From: Galbibacter marinus
GTDB taxonomy: Bacteria; Bacteroidota; Bacteroidia; Flavobacteriales; Flavobacteriaceae
DNA: 64,000 bases
Reading direction: 5' to 3'
Assembly: GCF_000300875.1 (NCBI RefSeq)
Contig: NZ_AMSG01000005.1
Location: forward strand, 1-64,000
Of this stretch, positions 30,995 to 39,641 are shown in pieces. Both the position numbers and the translations under genes were made by a program. The notes beneath the pieces were generated by a model. The model searched no databases. It worked only from the letters and a program-made list of their open reading frames with translations, and was not told the DNA's origin. Every line of letters begins with the position of its first letter. The first letter of the stretch is position 1.

Positions 30995-31068
30995 TAGCGA
31001 GATCGGGAATTGAACCCGAGACCTCCGGGTTATGAATCCGACGCTCTAACCGACTGAGCTACCTCGCC
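30995..31068 (-). tRNA. tRNA-Met (CAT)
   Basis: Cloverleaf GGCGAGGTAGCTCAGTCGGTTAGAGCG..TTCATAA..GGTCTCGGGTTCAATTCCCGATCTCGCT; anticodon CAT; CCA not encoded. Confidence 0.95.
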
Positions 31069-31086
31069 TTTTTGCTTTAGCGGGTG

Positions 31087-31116
31087 CAAATATATAAACA
31101 AATTTCGGTCAATCAA
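31087..31116 (-). promoter_or_regulatory. Promoter for tRNA-Met
   Basis: Minus strand TTG-N19-TATATTTG. Confidence 0.75.
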
Positions 31117-31206
31117 ATCAAAGTGTAAAAATATTTTAATTAAAAAATAGGTGAAGTTGAACTTAAATAATTATATTGTCGCTTTATATAATATTATGAT
31201 TTATTT

Positions 31207-31590
31207 ATGGAAGAGAAAGTTAAATACGAGTTAGAATTCCCTATTCATTCCTCCCCGCAGTTACTGTATCAATACATATCAACACCTTCTGGCCTTTCAG
31301 AATGGTTTGCAGATAATGTAAACTCAAGAGGAGAGGTTTTCACCTTCATATGGGACGGCGCAGAAGAGGTGGCAAAATTAATTAGAAAAAAGAGTGGAGA
31401 GCTAGTAAAATTCAAATGGGATGAAAGCGGAGACGACACTTTTTTTGAAATTAAAATAGTGGTAGATGAAATAACCAAAGATGTTTCCTTAATGATTACC
31501 GATTTCACTGAAGAAGACGAACTAGAAGAAGCTAAAATGCTATGGGAAAACCAAATTTCTGACTTAAAACAAGTATTGGGTTCCGCTTAG
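31207..31590 (+). CDS. START-like/SRPBCC domain protein
   Basis: 127 aa; KYELEFPIHSSPQLLYQYISTPSGLSEWFADNVN; common Bacteroidetes START-like family. Confidence 0.82.
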   Translation: MEEKVKYELEFPIHSSPQLLYQYISTPSGLSEWFADNVNSRGEVFTFIWDGAEEVAKLIRKKSGELVKFKWDESGDDTFFEIKIVVDEITKDVSLMITDFTEEDELEEAKMLWENQISDLKQVLGSA

Positions 31591-31610
31591 GATTCTTAAT
31601 TGTTATAAAG

Positions 31611-31618
31611 TATATTTG
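31611..31618 (+). promoter_or_regulatory. Candidate -7 box (TATATTTG) for the class IV aminotransferase gene
   Basis: Exact consensus match 28 nt before the probable ATG at 31646; -33 not convincing. Confidence 0.45.
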
Positions 31619-31619
31619 T

Positions 31620-31645
31620 GCCTTGAATTTTCAAGGCATTTTTTT
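31620..31645 (+). terminator. Terminator-like hairpin abutting the next start codon
   Basis: GCCTTGaattttCAAGGC followed by a T-run directly preceding ATG 31646. Confidence 0.7.
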
Positions 31646-32491
31646 ATGGTAAATTTTAACGGAAGACTATTAGAAAAAGGAACTGCATTTCTCGATGAAT
31701 CCAATCGTGGTTTGCGATATGGCGACGCATTATTCGAAACTATCCGAGTGGTAAATTCAAAGATATTCTTCTGGGAGCCTCATTACCTAAGACTCATGGC
31801 CTCGATGCGTATAATGAGACTTCCTATTCCTATGCATTTTACCATGGAGCAGCTCGGAGAAGAAATCTTACAAACCTTAAAAGCAAATTCTTTAGAATCG
31901 AAAGCGGCTCGAGTTCGACTAACTGTCTTTAGAGACCAAGGAGGATACTACACTCCTACTAGTACCGATGTATCTTATATTATAGAAGCATCCGCTTTAG
32001 AAACGCCTTTTTACACTAGCTCCCAACAACCCTATGAAGTAGAACTTTTCAAAGATCACTACCTTGACGCAGGTCTGTTGTCCACTATTAAATCAAGTAA
32101 TAAATTAGTTAATATCCTAGCTGGAGTCTTTGCAAGTGAAAACGGGTATCAAAACTGTCTTCTTCTAAATCAGCATAAAAACGTCATTGAGGCCTCTAAT
32201 GGAAACTTATTTCTAATTAAAAATAACACCATTAAAACCCCGCCTATCACCCAAGGTTGCCTCAACGGAGTCCTCAGAAAGCAACTCATTGAAATTATCA
32301 AAAAGACACCAGAGTTCGAACTAGAAGAAGAACCTATCTCTCCTTTTGAACTACAAAAGGCTGATGAGATGTTCATAACCAATGTGATATCAGGAATTAC
32401 TTCGGTAACCAAGTACCGTAAAAAACAGTACAATAACGAGGTTGCCAAAACGCTACTTGGACGATTAAATGCCCACGTGCGACTGCTTTAA
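31646..32491 (+). CDS. Aminotransferase class IV (BCAT/4-amino-4-deoxychorismate lyase-like)
   Basis: MVNFNGRLLEKGTAFLDESNRGLRYGDALFETIRV; PLP-fold IV motifs; supplied start 31616 lies in the leader hairpin, so the in-frame ATG 31646 is preferred. Confidence 0.87.
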   Translation: MVNFNGRLLEKGTAFLDESNRGLRYGDALFETIRVVNSKIFFWEPHYLRLMASMRIMRLPIPMHFTMEQLGEEILQTLKANSLESKAARVRLTVFRDQGGYYTPTSTDVSYIIEASALETPFYTSSQQPYEVELFKDHYLDAGLLSTIKSSNKLVNILAGVFASENGYQNCLLLNQHKNVIEASNGNLFLIKNNTIKTPPITQGCLNGVLRKQLIEIIKKTPEFELEEEPISPFELQKADEMFITNVISGITSVTKYRKKQYNNEVAKTLLGRLNAHVRLL

Positions 32492-33048
32492 TTAAGTAGT
32501 GGATTTTCTGGGGTATTGGACCAAAGCAAATAGTCGCCACCGAGTTCAAGCATTTTTTCCCTCCAAAAAGACAGGGAGGATTTCTTGATAACATTACTCT
32601 TATACCTATTTTCTGATACCACCCAAGAACTACTTGATAGCTCTTTATCGAGTTGCATTGTATCCCAACCAGAATAACCTAAAAAGAATTTTATATCTGA
32701 ATCCTTTATTCGCTTGTTATTTATCAGTTCAACGATTGTTTCAAAATCGCCTCCCCAATATATTCCGTTGGAAATTTCAATACTATTGCTAATAAGCTCG
32801 GGAACTTTATGAATAAAGTACAAATTATCCTGCTCAACAGGACCACCATTATACACTCTAAGAGAAGTGTTCACCTCTGGAATAAGCTCACTGAGATCAA
32901 ATTCCAAGGGCTTATTTAGAATAAAACCAATAGATCCTTCATTGTTATGCTCAGCGAGCAAGACTACAGAACGATTAAAAGCTACATCACCTATAATGGA
33001 GGGTTCGGCAATTAGCAAATGGCCTTTCTTCGGAGTTAAAGCAACCAT
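32488..33048 (-). CDS. YqgE/AlgH family protein
   Basis: 186 aa; KGHLLIAEPSIIGDVAFNRSVVLLAEHNNEGSIGFILNKP, FLGYSGWD. Confidence 0.92.
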   Translation of the reverse strand: MVALTPKKGHLLIAEPSIIGDVAFNRSVVLLAEHNNEGSIGFILNKPLEFDLSELIPEVNTSLRVYNGGPVEQDNLYFIHKVPELISNSIEISNGIYWGGDFETIVELINNKRIKDSDIKFFLGYSGWDTMQLDKELSSSSWVVSENRYKSNVIKKSSLSFWREKMLELGGDYLLWSNTPENPLLN

Positions 33049-33130
33049 AAGCGCTATATTTTTTCTTTTAAATCTAAGAAAAAATCACAAACCGTCAAAT
33101 AATTGTAAGATTTTTTTAACCCTATAAAGC

Positions 33131-33162
33131 AAAAAAGGCACCCATAATGAGCGCCTTTAAAT
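33131..33162 (-). terminator. Intrinsic terminator downstream of HU gene
   Basis: Minus strand AAGGCGCTCATTATGGGTGCCTTTTTTG. Confidence 0.75.
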
Positions 33163-33183
33163 AATATGAAATGATAAGTTAGA

Positions 33184-33456
33184 TTAGTTTACAGCGTCAG
33201 CTAACTCAGAACCAGCTTTAAACTTAACTACATTTTTTGCAGCAATCTTAATTGTTTTACCAGTTTGAGGGTTTCTACCTTCTCTAGCTGATCTTTTAGA
33301 AACTGACCAAGATCCAAATCCTACTAGAGAAACACGTCCTCCTTTTTTCAATGTACCTTCTACACTACCTAAAAAAGATTCTAGTGCTTTCTTTGCTGCA
33401 GCTTTGGTTATTCCTGCGTCAGCAGCCATCGCATCGATTAATTCTGTTTTGTTCAT
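33184..33456 (-). CDS. HU family DNA-binding protein
   Basis: 90 aa; MNKTELIDAMAADAGITKAAAKKALESF, GFGSWSVSKRSAREGRNPQTGKTI. Confidence 0.95.
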   Translation of the reverse strand: MNKTELIDAMAADAGITKAAAKKALESFLGSVEGTLKKGGRVSLVGFGSWSVSKRSAREGRNPQTGKTIKIAAKNVVKFKAGSELADAVN

Positions 33457-33510
33457 AATTTAAAGATTTAAAAATGAATATACGGTTAAACATTTATTTA
33501 ATTCGCTACA

Positions 33511-33540
33511 CAAAATTATACGGATTTCATTCTCACGCAA
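33511..33540 (-). promoter_or_regulatory. Promoter for HU gene
   Basis: Minus strand TTG-N19-TAATTTTG. Confidence 0.7.
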
Positions 33541-33643
33541 GTAATATCAAGGGAAATCCACGCATTTGTTAATAACTTCGCTTGATTGTTAATAAAGTGG
33601 CTTGCTTTTTATAGAATCCTACTACCCTAACGATGACGCGGCC

Positions 33644-34597
33644 TTAGCGCATTTTAGCTTCAGAATTAAATGAAAAACCATTCAGAACATCTTTAATGGG
33701 CATTCTTCGTTTGCCAGCAAGTTGAATTTCATTTAAGATAACAAAGCCATTGGAACAAGCTATTTTAAGCTTCTTATCCTCCACCAAAACAGTGCCAGGT
33801 TCTAGATTATGATCTGTTACAATTACAGCACTATCATATACCTTTAAATTTACCTTCTCTTTATTGCCGTTATCCAAAACTGTCCAAGCCGAAGGGTAAG
33901 GACTCAGGCCTCTTATTAAATTATGAATAACATCAGCACTTGTATTCCAATTGATTCTTGTATTATCCTTATTTAACTTATAGGCTGTTTTTTCAGCTCC
34001 TAGCTGTGGTTGTTTAGTAGTCGTAACTTTATTAGATGCTATTTGCCGAAGTGTTTCCACCACAAGCACTGCTCCCTGATTCATTAATCGATCATGTAAA
34101 TGCCCTGCGTTCTCATCCTCTTCAATATCCGTAGTACGCTGGGCGATAATCTCTCCAGTATCAATTTTATCGTCTATAAAAAAAGTAGTCACTCCAGTTT
34201 GATTTTCTCCATTAATTAATGCCCAATTAATTGGAGCGGCTCCTCTATACTGGGGAAGTAAAGAAGCGTGAAGGTTAAAGGTCCCAAATTCAGGCATATC
34301 CCAAACCACCTTCGGCAACATTCTAAAAGCAACTACAACCTGCAAATTTGCCTGTAGAGTCTGTAAAGAAGTTATGAAATCTTCATCCTTTAAGTTGGTT
34401 GGCTGAAGGACTTTCAATCCCTTTTCTTGGGCAAATTTTTTAACAGCTGATTGTTGAACTCTGCGACCCCGTCCAGCTGGGCGGTCAGGTGCGGTAATTA
34501 CACCAACGACCGTGTAATCATTATCTAAAATATGCTTTAAGGTAGCGACGGCAAAATCTGGTGTACCCATAAAAACTATGCGCAAATCTCTAATCAT
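33644..34597 (-). CDS. fmt: Methionyl-tRNA formyltransferase
   Basis: 317 aa; RIVFMGTPDFAVATL, FNLHASLLPQYRGAAPINWALINGE, TGVTTFFIDDKIDTG. Confidence 0.95.
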   Translation of the reverse strand: MIRDLRIVFMGTPDFAVATLKHILDNDYTVVGVITAPDRPAGRGRRVQQSAVKKFAQEKGLKVLQPTNLKDEDFITSLQTLQANLQVVVAFRMLPKVVWDMPEFGTFNLHASLLPQYRGAAPINWALINGENQTGVTTFFIDDKIDTGEIIAQRTTDIEEDENAGHLHDRLMNQGAVLVVETLRQIASNKVTTTKQPQLGAEKTAYKLNKDNTRINWNTSADVIHNLIRGLSPYPSAWTVLDNGNKEKVNLKVYDSAVIVTDHNLEPGTVLVEDKKLKIACSNGFVILNEIQLAGKRRMPIKDVLNGFSFNSEAKMR

Positions 34598-34798
34598 GAA
34601 TGTTTAAATTTAATTTTCAAAATTACACAAATATAAAGAACTAAAGTGATCATCTAAGACCTTAAAAACAGTCAAACTACCTCTATAAAAAACTCACAAA
34701 AAACTCCTACACGACAGGTAGAAGAGCTTCACAGCACTGAACTCTTTCCGATACAATAACCACTTTAAAGTGATATCCTATTTAGATAGTTTAGTATT

Positions 34799-34833
34799 TT
34801 GGCTGTGGAAATTTCGACTTTCTTATATATTTG
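34799..34833 (+). promoter_or_regulatory. Promoter for Glu/Leu dehydrogenase gene
   Basis: TTG-N24-TATATTTG upstream of ATG 34849. Confidence 0.5.
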
Positions 34834-34848
34834 TAAAACTTTATCAGT

Positions 34849-36081
34849 ATGTTTATGAAACAACTACTCAAACAATACGAGGAGAAACCTCCAGAAATAG
34901 TATTTAATTGGAAAGACCCAGAAACTGAAGCCGAAGGCTGGACAGTAATCAATTCATTAAGAGGTGGTGCTGCAGGTGGCGGCACGCGCATGCGTGTTGG
35001 CTTAGATGCAAATGAGGTCCTTTCTCTAGCCAAAACCATGGAAGTCAAATTTACCGTTTCAGGACCCGCCATTGGTGGGGCTAAATCAGGTATAAATTTC
35101 GACCCCAATGACCCGAGAAAAAAAGGAGTCCTAGAACGCTGGTATAAAGCCGTATCTCCCTTACTTAAGAGTTACTACGGCACTGGAGGGGATTTAAACG
35201 TCGATGAGATCCATGAGGTGATTCCCATGACAGAAGACTGTGGTGTATGGCACCCACAGGAAGGAGTATTTAATGGACACTTCAAACCTACTGAGGCTGA
35301 TAAAATTAACCGGATTGGGCAATTACGTCAAGGGGTCATAAAGGTAATTGAAAATAAAAACTTCTCTCCTGACATTCAAAAGAAATACACCGTTGCGGAT
35401 ATGATCACAGGATATGGAGTGGCAGAATCTGTCAAGCACTACTATCAGATATACGGGGGAGAAATTAAAGGCAAGAAGGCTATTGTTCAAGGATTTGGAA
35501 ATGTCGGCGCTGCTGCGGCCTATTATCTCTCTCAACTCGGAGTGAAAATCGTAGGTATTGTGGATATTAATGGAGGCCTTATAAATGAAGAAGGGTTTAG
35601 TTTTAAGGAAATCAAAACCTTGTTTTTATCCAAGAAAGGAAATACACTATCAAGCTCTAAGCTCATTCCAGCTAAAGAGATCAACGAAATAATTTGGAAA
35701 CTCCCAGCTGATATATTTTTACCCTGTGCAGCTTCACGTTTAATTACTAAAGAACAAGTCGATCAGTTGATAGATTCTGGACTCGAAGTAGTCTCTTGTG
35801 GCGCAAATGTACCTTTTGCAGATAAAGAAATATTCTTCGGGCCCATTATGGAACATACCGACCAGCGAATCAGCCTTATTCCAGATTTTATATCCAATTG
35901 TGGGATGGCTCGGGTGTTCGCCTATTTTATGGAACGCAGAACGCAAATGACAGATGAAGCCATATTTCTAGACACTTCTAACACCATAAAAAATGCTTTA
36001 ACAAACACTTATAAAACAAGCGCAGACAAAAAGAACATTAGTAATACCGCATTTGAACTTGCATTGAATCAACTCATTTAA
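34849..36081 (+). CDS. Glu/Leu/Phe/Val dehydrogenase family protein
   Basis: 410 aa; RGGAAGGGTRMRVG, GGAKSGINFDP, VQGFGNVGAAAAYYL, CGANVPF. Confidence 0.88.
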   Translation: MFMKQLLKQYEEKPPEIVFNWKDPETEAEGWTVINSLRGGAAGGGTRMRVGLDANEVLSLAKTMEVKFTVSGPAIGGAKSGINFDPNDPRKKGVLERWYKAVSPLLKSYYGTGGDLNVDEIHEVIPMTEDCGVWHPQEGVFNGHFKPTEADKINRIGQLRQGVIKVIENKNFSPDIQKKYTVADMITGYGVAESVKHYYQIYGGEIKGKKAIVQGFGNVGAAAAYYLSQLGVKIVGIVDINGGLINEEGFSFKEIKTLFLSKKGNTLSSSKLIPAKEINEIIWKLPADIFLPCAASRLITKEQVDQLIDSGLEVVSCGANVPFADKEIFFGPIMEHTDQRISLIPDFISNCGMARVFAYFMERRTQMTDEAIFLDTSNTIKNALTNTYKTSADKKNISNTAFELALNQLI

Positions 36082-36110
36082 CCATTCCCTATATCCTATT
36101 AAATTACTTC

Positions 36111-37490
36111 ATGGAAACTATTATCATTCTAATTTTTGTACTTGGCTATTTAGCCATTGCAATAGAGCATAGTTTGAAAATTGACAAACTAATTCCTGCC
36201 TTATTGATGATGGCCACAATATGGGCTATTGTTTCTACCACACATATGGATGTTTTTGAGGTTAATGCGTCACTTAAAGAATTAGTTCCAACGGACTTTC
36301 AAAACATCTTATTACACCATTTAGGAAAAACAGCAGAAATATTAATCTTTTTAATGGGTGCGATGGCCATTGTTGAAATTATTGATTTTTTCGGCGGATT
36401 TGGCACCATAAAAAAGTACATCAAAACTAAAAACAAAAGAAAATTAATATGGTTTTTTAGCCTGTTAGCATTTTCACTCTCTGCTATTATAGATAACCTT
36501 ACAACAACAATAGTACTCATCACTATCGTTCAAAAAATCATAAAGGACAGACAATTGCGTCTTTGGTTCGCAGGCATAGTAGTAATAGCAGCAAATGCAG
36601 GAGGAGCCTGGTCTCCAATTGGCGATGTTACCACCACTATGCTATGGATTGGAAATAAAGTCACAGCAGCAGCATTGGTTCAACAAGTTTTACTCCCTTC
36701 AATTACCTGTGTCGCTATCCCAACATTCTTCGCATCTAGATTATCAGCATTTAATGGAGAAATTGAACAGGAACAGGAACAAGAATCAAAGGAAGTAGGT
36801 AATAATACCTCTAAATACGGCCCAATTATGTTATACTTAGGGTTAGGTTTTATCATATTTGTGCCTATTTTTAAAACACTCACACACTTACCTCCTTATG
36901 TTGGGATGATGCTATCTTTGTCTATAGTAGCAATTTTAGCCGAAATTTTTAGCCGAAGAAAATTCACACTTACCACCCTTGGTGAAGACGGAAACGATCA
37001 ACTAACTTATCACAGTCCTTTACATCACTCATTGGGAAGAATTGAAATGCCTAGTATATTATTCTTCTTAGGAATTTTGATGGCAGTTGCCGCTCTAGAA
37101 TCTATTGGAATGTTATTCCATTTTGCGGAGACCTTAAGTAATTCTATTCCACTATTGGGTACAGAATCTGCAGGAGAAAAAGTATCCGATTTAGTTATTA
37201 TAGTTCTAGGATTCGCATCTGCAGTTATTGATAACGTACCGCTGGTTGCAGCGAGTATGGGAATGTTTTCCGCTGGTTTAGATGATCCAATTTGGCATTT
37301 TATTGCTTTTTCAGCTGGTACAGGAGGAAGCATGCTTATCATAGGTTCTGCTGCTGGGGTTGTTGCCATGGGTATGGAAAAAATTGATTTCATCTGGTAT
37401 TTGAAAAAAATCACATGGTTAGCTATGCTAGGATTCTTTTCTGGAAGTATTGTGTTTATTTTAATGCGTAATTTAGTTTTAAATTCATAA
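36111..37490 (+). CDS. nhaD: NhaD-type sodium:proton antiporter
   Basis: 459 aa polytopic protein; AGGAWSPIGDVTTTMLWIGNKV, SAVIDNVPLVAASMGM. Confidence 0.9.
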   Translation: METIIILIFVLGYLAIAIEHSLKIDKLIPALLMMATIWAIVSTTHMDVFEVNASLKELVPTDFQNILLHHLGKTAEILIFLMGAMAIVEIIDFFGGFGTIKKYIKTKNKRKLIWFFSLLAFSLSAIIDNLTTTIVLITIVQKIIKDRQLRLWFAGIVVIAANAGGAWSPIGDVTTTMLWIGNKVTAAALVQQVLLPSITCVAIPTFFASRLSAFNGEIEQEQEQESKEVGNNTSKYGPIMLYLGLGFIIFVPIFKTLTHLPPYVGMMLSLSIVAILAEIFSRRKFTLTTLGEDGNDQLTYHSPLHHSLGRIEMPSILFFLGILMAVAALESIGMLFHFAETLSNSIPLLGTESAGEKVSDLVIIVLGFASAVIDNVPLVAASMGMFSAGLDDPIWHFIAFSAGTGGSMLIIGSAAGVVAMGMEKIDFIWYLKKITWLAMLGFFSGSIVFILMRNLVLNS

Positions 37491-37541
37491 TTTCGAACAA
37501 ATTTTATCGTTATACATTAAACTTAAAAGATCATAGGTTAT

Positions 37542-38231
37542 ATGAATTTATTTCAAGAAGCGACCCCAGAGGTCGCTGAAGAGGTGCTTTCTGAGGAGAA
37601 GACCATTTCAGTAATAGACTTAATTGTAAATGGCGGAACGGCAAGTATTATCATTATTGCCATCCTATTTGTTATGCTATCTATCGCCCTCTACATCTAC
37701 TTCGAGCGCAATTTTGCAATAAAGGCCGCCTCAAAGATTGATAAAAACTTTATGAATCAGATTAAAGACCATATTTCTAATGGTAAGATAGAGGCTGCAA
37801 AAATCCTTTGTGCGCAAACAGATTCTCCTGTGGCACGATTGACCGAAAAAGGAATTTCTAGAATTGGGAAACCATTGGAGGACATTAATAAAGCCATAGA
37901 AAATGCGGGAACACTCGAGGTCTACAAACTAGAAAAAAATGTAAGTATATTGGCTACCATTGCTGGAGCGGGCCCCATGATCGGGTTCCTAGGAACAGTT
38001 ATTGGTATGATCATTGCGTTTCACCAGATGGCAACCAGTGGTGGTCAAGCTGAGATGGGACTACTAGCAGGTGGTATATATACAGCCATGACAACTACAG
38101 TTGCAGGATTAATTGTGGGTATTATAGCCTATATTGGATATAACCACCTAGTTGTCAGAACAGACAAGGTTGTTCATCAAATGGAAGCCAATGCAGTTGA
38201 GTTTTTAGATTTATTAGACGAACCAGCCTAA
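37542..38231 (+). CDS. exbB: MotA/TolQ/ExbB proton channel family protein
   Basis: 229 aa; IAGAGPMIGFLGTVIGMIIAFHQM, GIYTAMTTTVAGLIVGI. Confidence 0.92.
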   Translation: MNLFQEATPEVAEEVLSEEKTISVIDLIVNGGTASIIIIAILFVMLSIALYIYFERNFAIKAASKIDKNFMNQIKDHISNGKIEAAKILCAQTDSPVARLTEKGISRIGKPLEDINKAIENAGTLEVYKLEKNVSILATIAGAGPMIGFLGTVIGMIIAFHQMATSGGQAEMGLLAGGIYTAMTTTVAGLIVGIIAYIGYNHLVVRTDKVVHQMEANAVEFLDLLDEPA

Positions 38232-38247
38232 GGTTGATAATTGATAA

Positions 38248-38304
38248 CATATCACATATGATATGAGCAGATAATTGGCCGCTGTCTAATTATCTGTTCT
38301 TTTT
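38248..38304 (+). terminator. Two consecutive hairpins between exbB and exbD, the second terminator-like
   Basis: CATATCA-cata-TGATATG (38248-38265), then CAGATAATT-ggccgctgtct-AATTATCTG (38268-38296) followed by TTCTTTTT. Confidence 0.6.
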
Positions 38305-38323
38305 AACATCAAATTCTAAACAA

Positions 38324-38710
38324 ATGAAACTCAGAGGACGAAATAAAGTATCAGCAGAATTCAGCATGAGTTCCATGACAGATATCGTATTTTTGTTATT
38401 GGTTTTCTTTATGCTTACCTCAAATTCACCCAATGCTCTAGATCTTCTATTGCCAAAAGCTAAAGGGAAGTCAACCAATACTCAAAATGTATCGGTAAGC
38501 ATCAATAAAGATCTTGAAATCTATATCGACAAGGTTAAGGTAAATCCCGAATTCGTGGAAACAGAGCTCAGACGTAGGTTAAAAGAAGTCGAAAAACCCA
38601 CTATTATTCTTAGAGCAGAACAAAGTGTCCCAATTGATAATGCAGTACACATTATGGATATTGCAAACCAAAATGATTATAAAGTAATACTCGCAGTAAG
38701 GCCAAAATAA
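38324..38710 (+). CDS. exbD: ExbD/TolR family biopolymer transporter
   Basis: 128 aa; MSSMTDIVFLLLVFFMLTSN, C-terminal periplasmic domain. Confidence 0.92.
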   Translation: MKLRGRNKVSAEFSMSSMTDIVFLLLVFFMLTSNSPNALDLLLPKAKGKSTNTQNVSVSINKDLEIYIDKVKVNPEFVETELRRRLKEVEKPTIILRAEQSVPIDNAVHIMDIANQNDYKVILAVRPK

Positions 38711-38711
38711 A

Positions 38712-39638
38712 ATGTCACTACTTGATACCACACATAAAAGAAAATCATTCACATTGACCACAGCATTGCTCACAGTTTTGTTGGTGCTTTTCTTTTATAT
38801 TGGATTATCCTACTTAGATCCACCAATTGAAAGTGGTATTTCAGTAAATTTTGGAACCACAGACTTGGGAAGTGGCAATGTACAACCTAATGAACCCATT
38901 AGAAGTCAACCACAGAATCAACCCGAGCCAGTTAAAGAAGTAATTCCGGTTGTTGAAGAATCACAACCAGAAGAAGCCACTCCGAGCACTCCTGAGGAAG
39001 TAAAAACTGAGAATGTCGTTACTCAAGACAACGAAGAGTCTTTAGTGATCAAACAACAGAAAGAAGCTGAAGCCAAAAGACAAGCTGAAGCCGAAGCTGA
39101 AGCTAAACGCCAGGCAGAGGAAGAGGCCAAAAGAAAGGCAGAAGCCGAAGCTGAAGCAAAAAGACAAGCAGAGGCGGAACGTGTACGAAGAGAACAAGAA
39201 GCCAAAAGACAAAACTTAGACGAGCTAATGGGAGGCTTAAACAGTTCTCAAGGCACAGCAACTGGTGGTGAAGGCAGCGATAATCAATCTGGGGATAGAG
39301 GTCAAATTGATGGCAACCCTTATGCTAATAGCACTTATGGCAGTCCAGGGGCTGGGACAGGTGGAGCTGGATATGGGTTAAGTGGAAGAAACTTGAGATC
39401 TAGCGATAAATTTGTACAGCAATGTAACGAACAAGGAACGGTCGTTGTTGAAATTGAAGTAGATCGCTCTGGTAATGTGGTAAAAACATCTCCAGGGGTT
39501 AAAGGAACCACCAATACGGCACAGTGTCTTTTAGATGCAGCGTCCAAAACCGCTCAGTCGTACAAATGGAATGCTGACTCCGATGCACCGGTTCGCCAAA
39601 TAGGTTTTGTGGTTGTTAACTTTAAACTAGGTGAGTAA
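38712..39638 (+). CDS. Energy transducer TonB-family protein
   Basis: 308 aa; single N-terminal TM, Pro/Glu-rich then A/E/K/R-rich linker, C-terminal TonB-like VVVEIEVDRSGNVVKTSPGVKGTTN. Confidence 0.85.
   Translation: MSLLDTTHKRKSFTLTTALLTVLLVLFFYIGLSYLDPPIESGISVNFGTTDLGSGNVQPNEPIRSQPQNQPEPVKEVIPVVEESQPEEATPSTPEEVKTENVVTQDNEESLVIKQQKEAEAKRQAEAEAEAKRQAEEEAKRKAEAEAEAKRQAEAERVRREQEAKRQNLDELMGGLNSSQGTATGGEGSDNQSGDRGQIDGNPYANSTYGSPGAGTGGAGYGLSGRNLRSSDKFVQQCNEQGTVVVEIEVDRSGNVVKTSPGVKGTTNTAQCLLDAASKTAQSYKWNADSDAPVRQIGFVVVNFKLGE
39060..39205 (+). repeat. Degenerate in-frame repeats encoding (E/K)AEAEAKRQAE
   Basis: Repeated gaagccgaagctgaagc / aaaagacaagcagag units in the TonB linker. Confidence 0.85.
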
Positions 39639-39641
39639 ACA

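Noticed and set aside
34791-35108. 105-aa minus ORF overlapping the Glu/Leu dehydrogenase start
   Set aside because: Antisense to a strongly supported CDS with its own promoter; no recognisable domain
37025-37414. 129-aa minus ORF within nhaD
   Set aside because: Antisense shadow of a transmembrane protein gene; no domain support
39023-39205. Minus ORF rich in Ala/Ser (MASCSLRTRSASACLFASASASAFLLASS)
   Set aside because: Antisense shadow of the TonB A/E/K/R-rich linker
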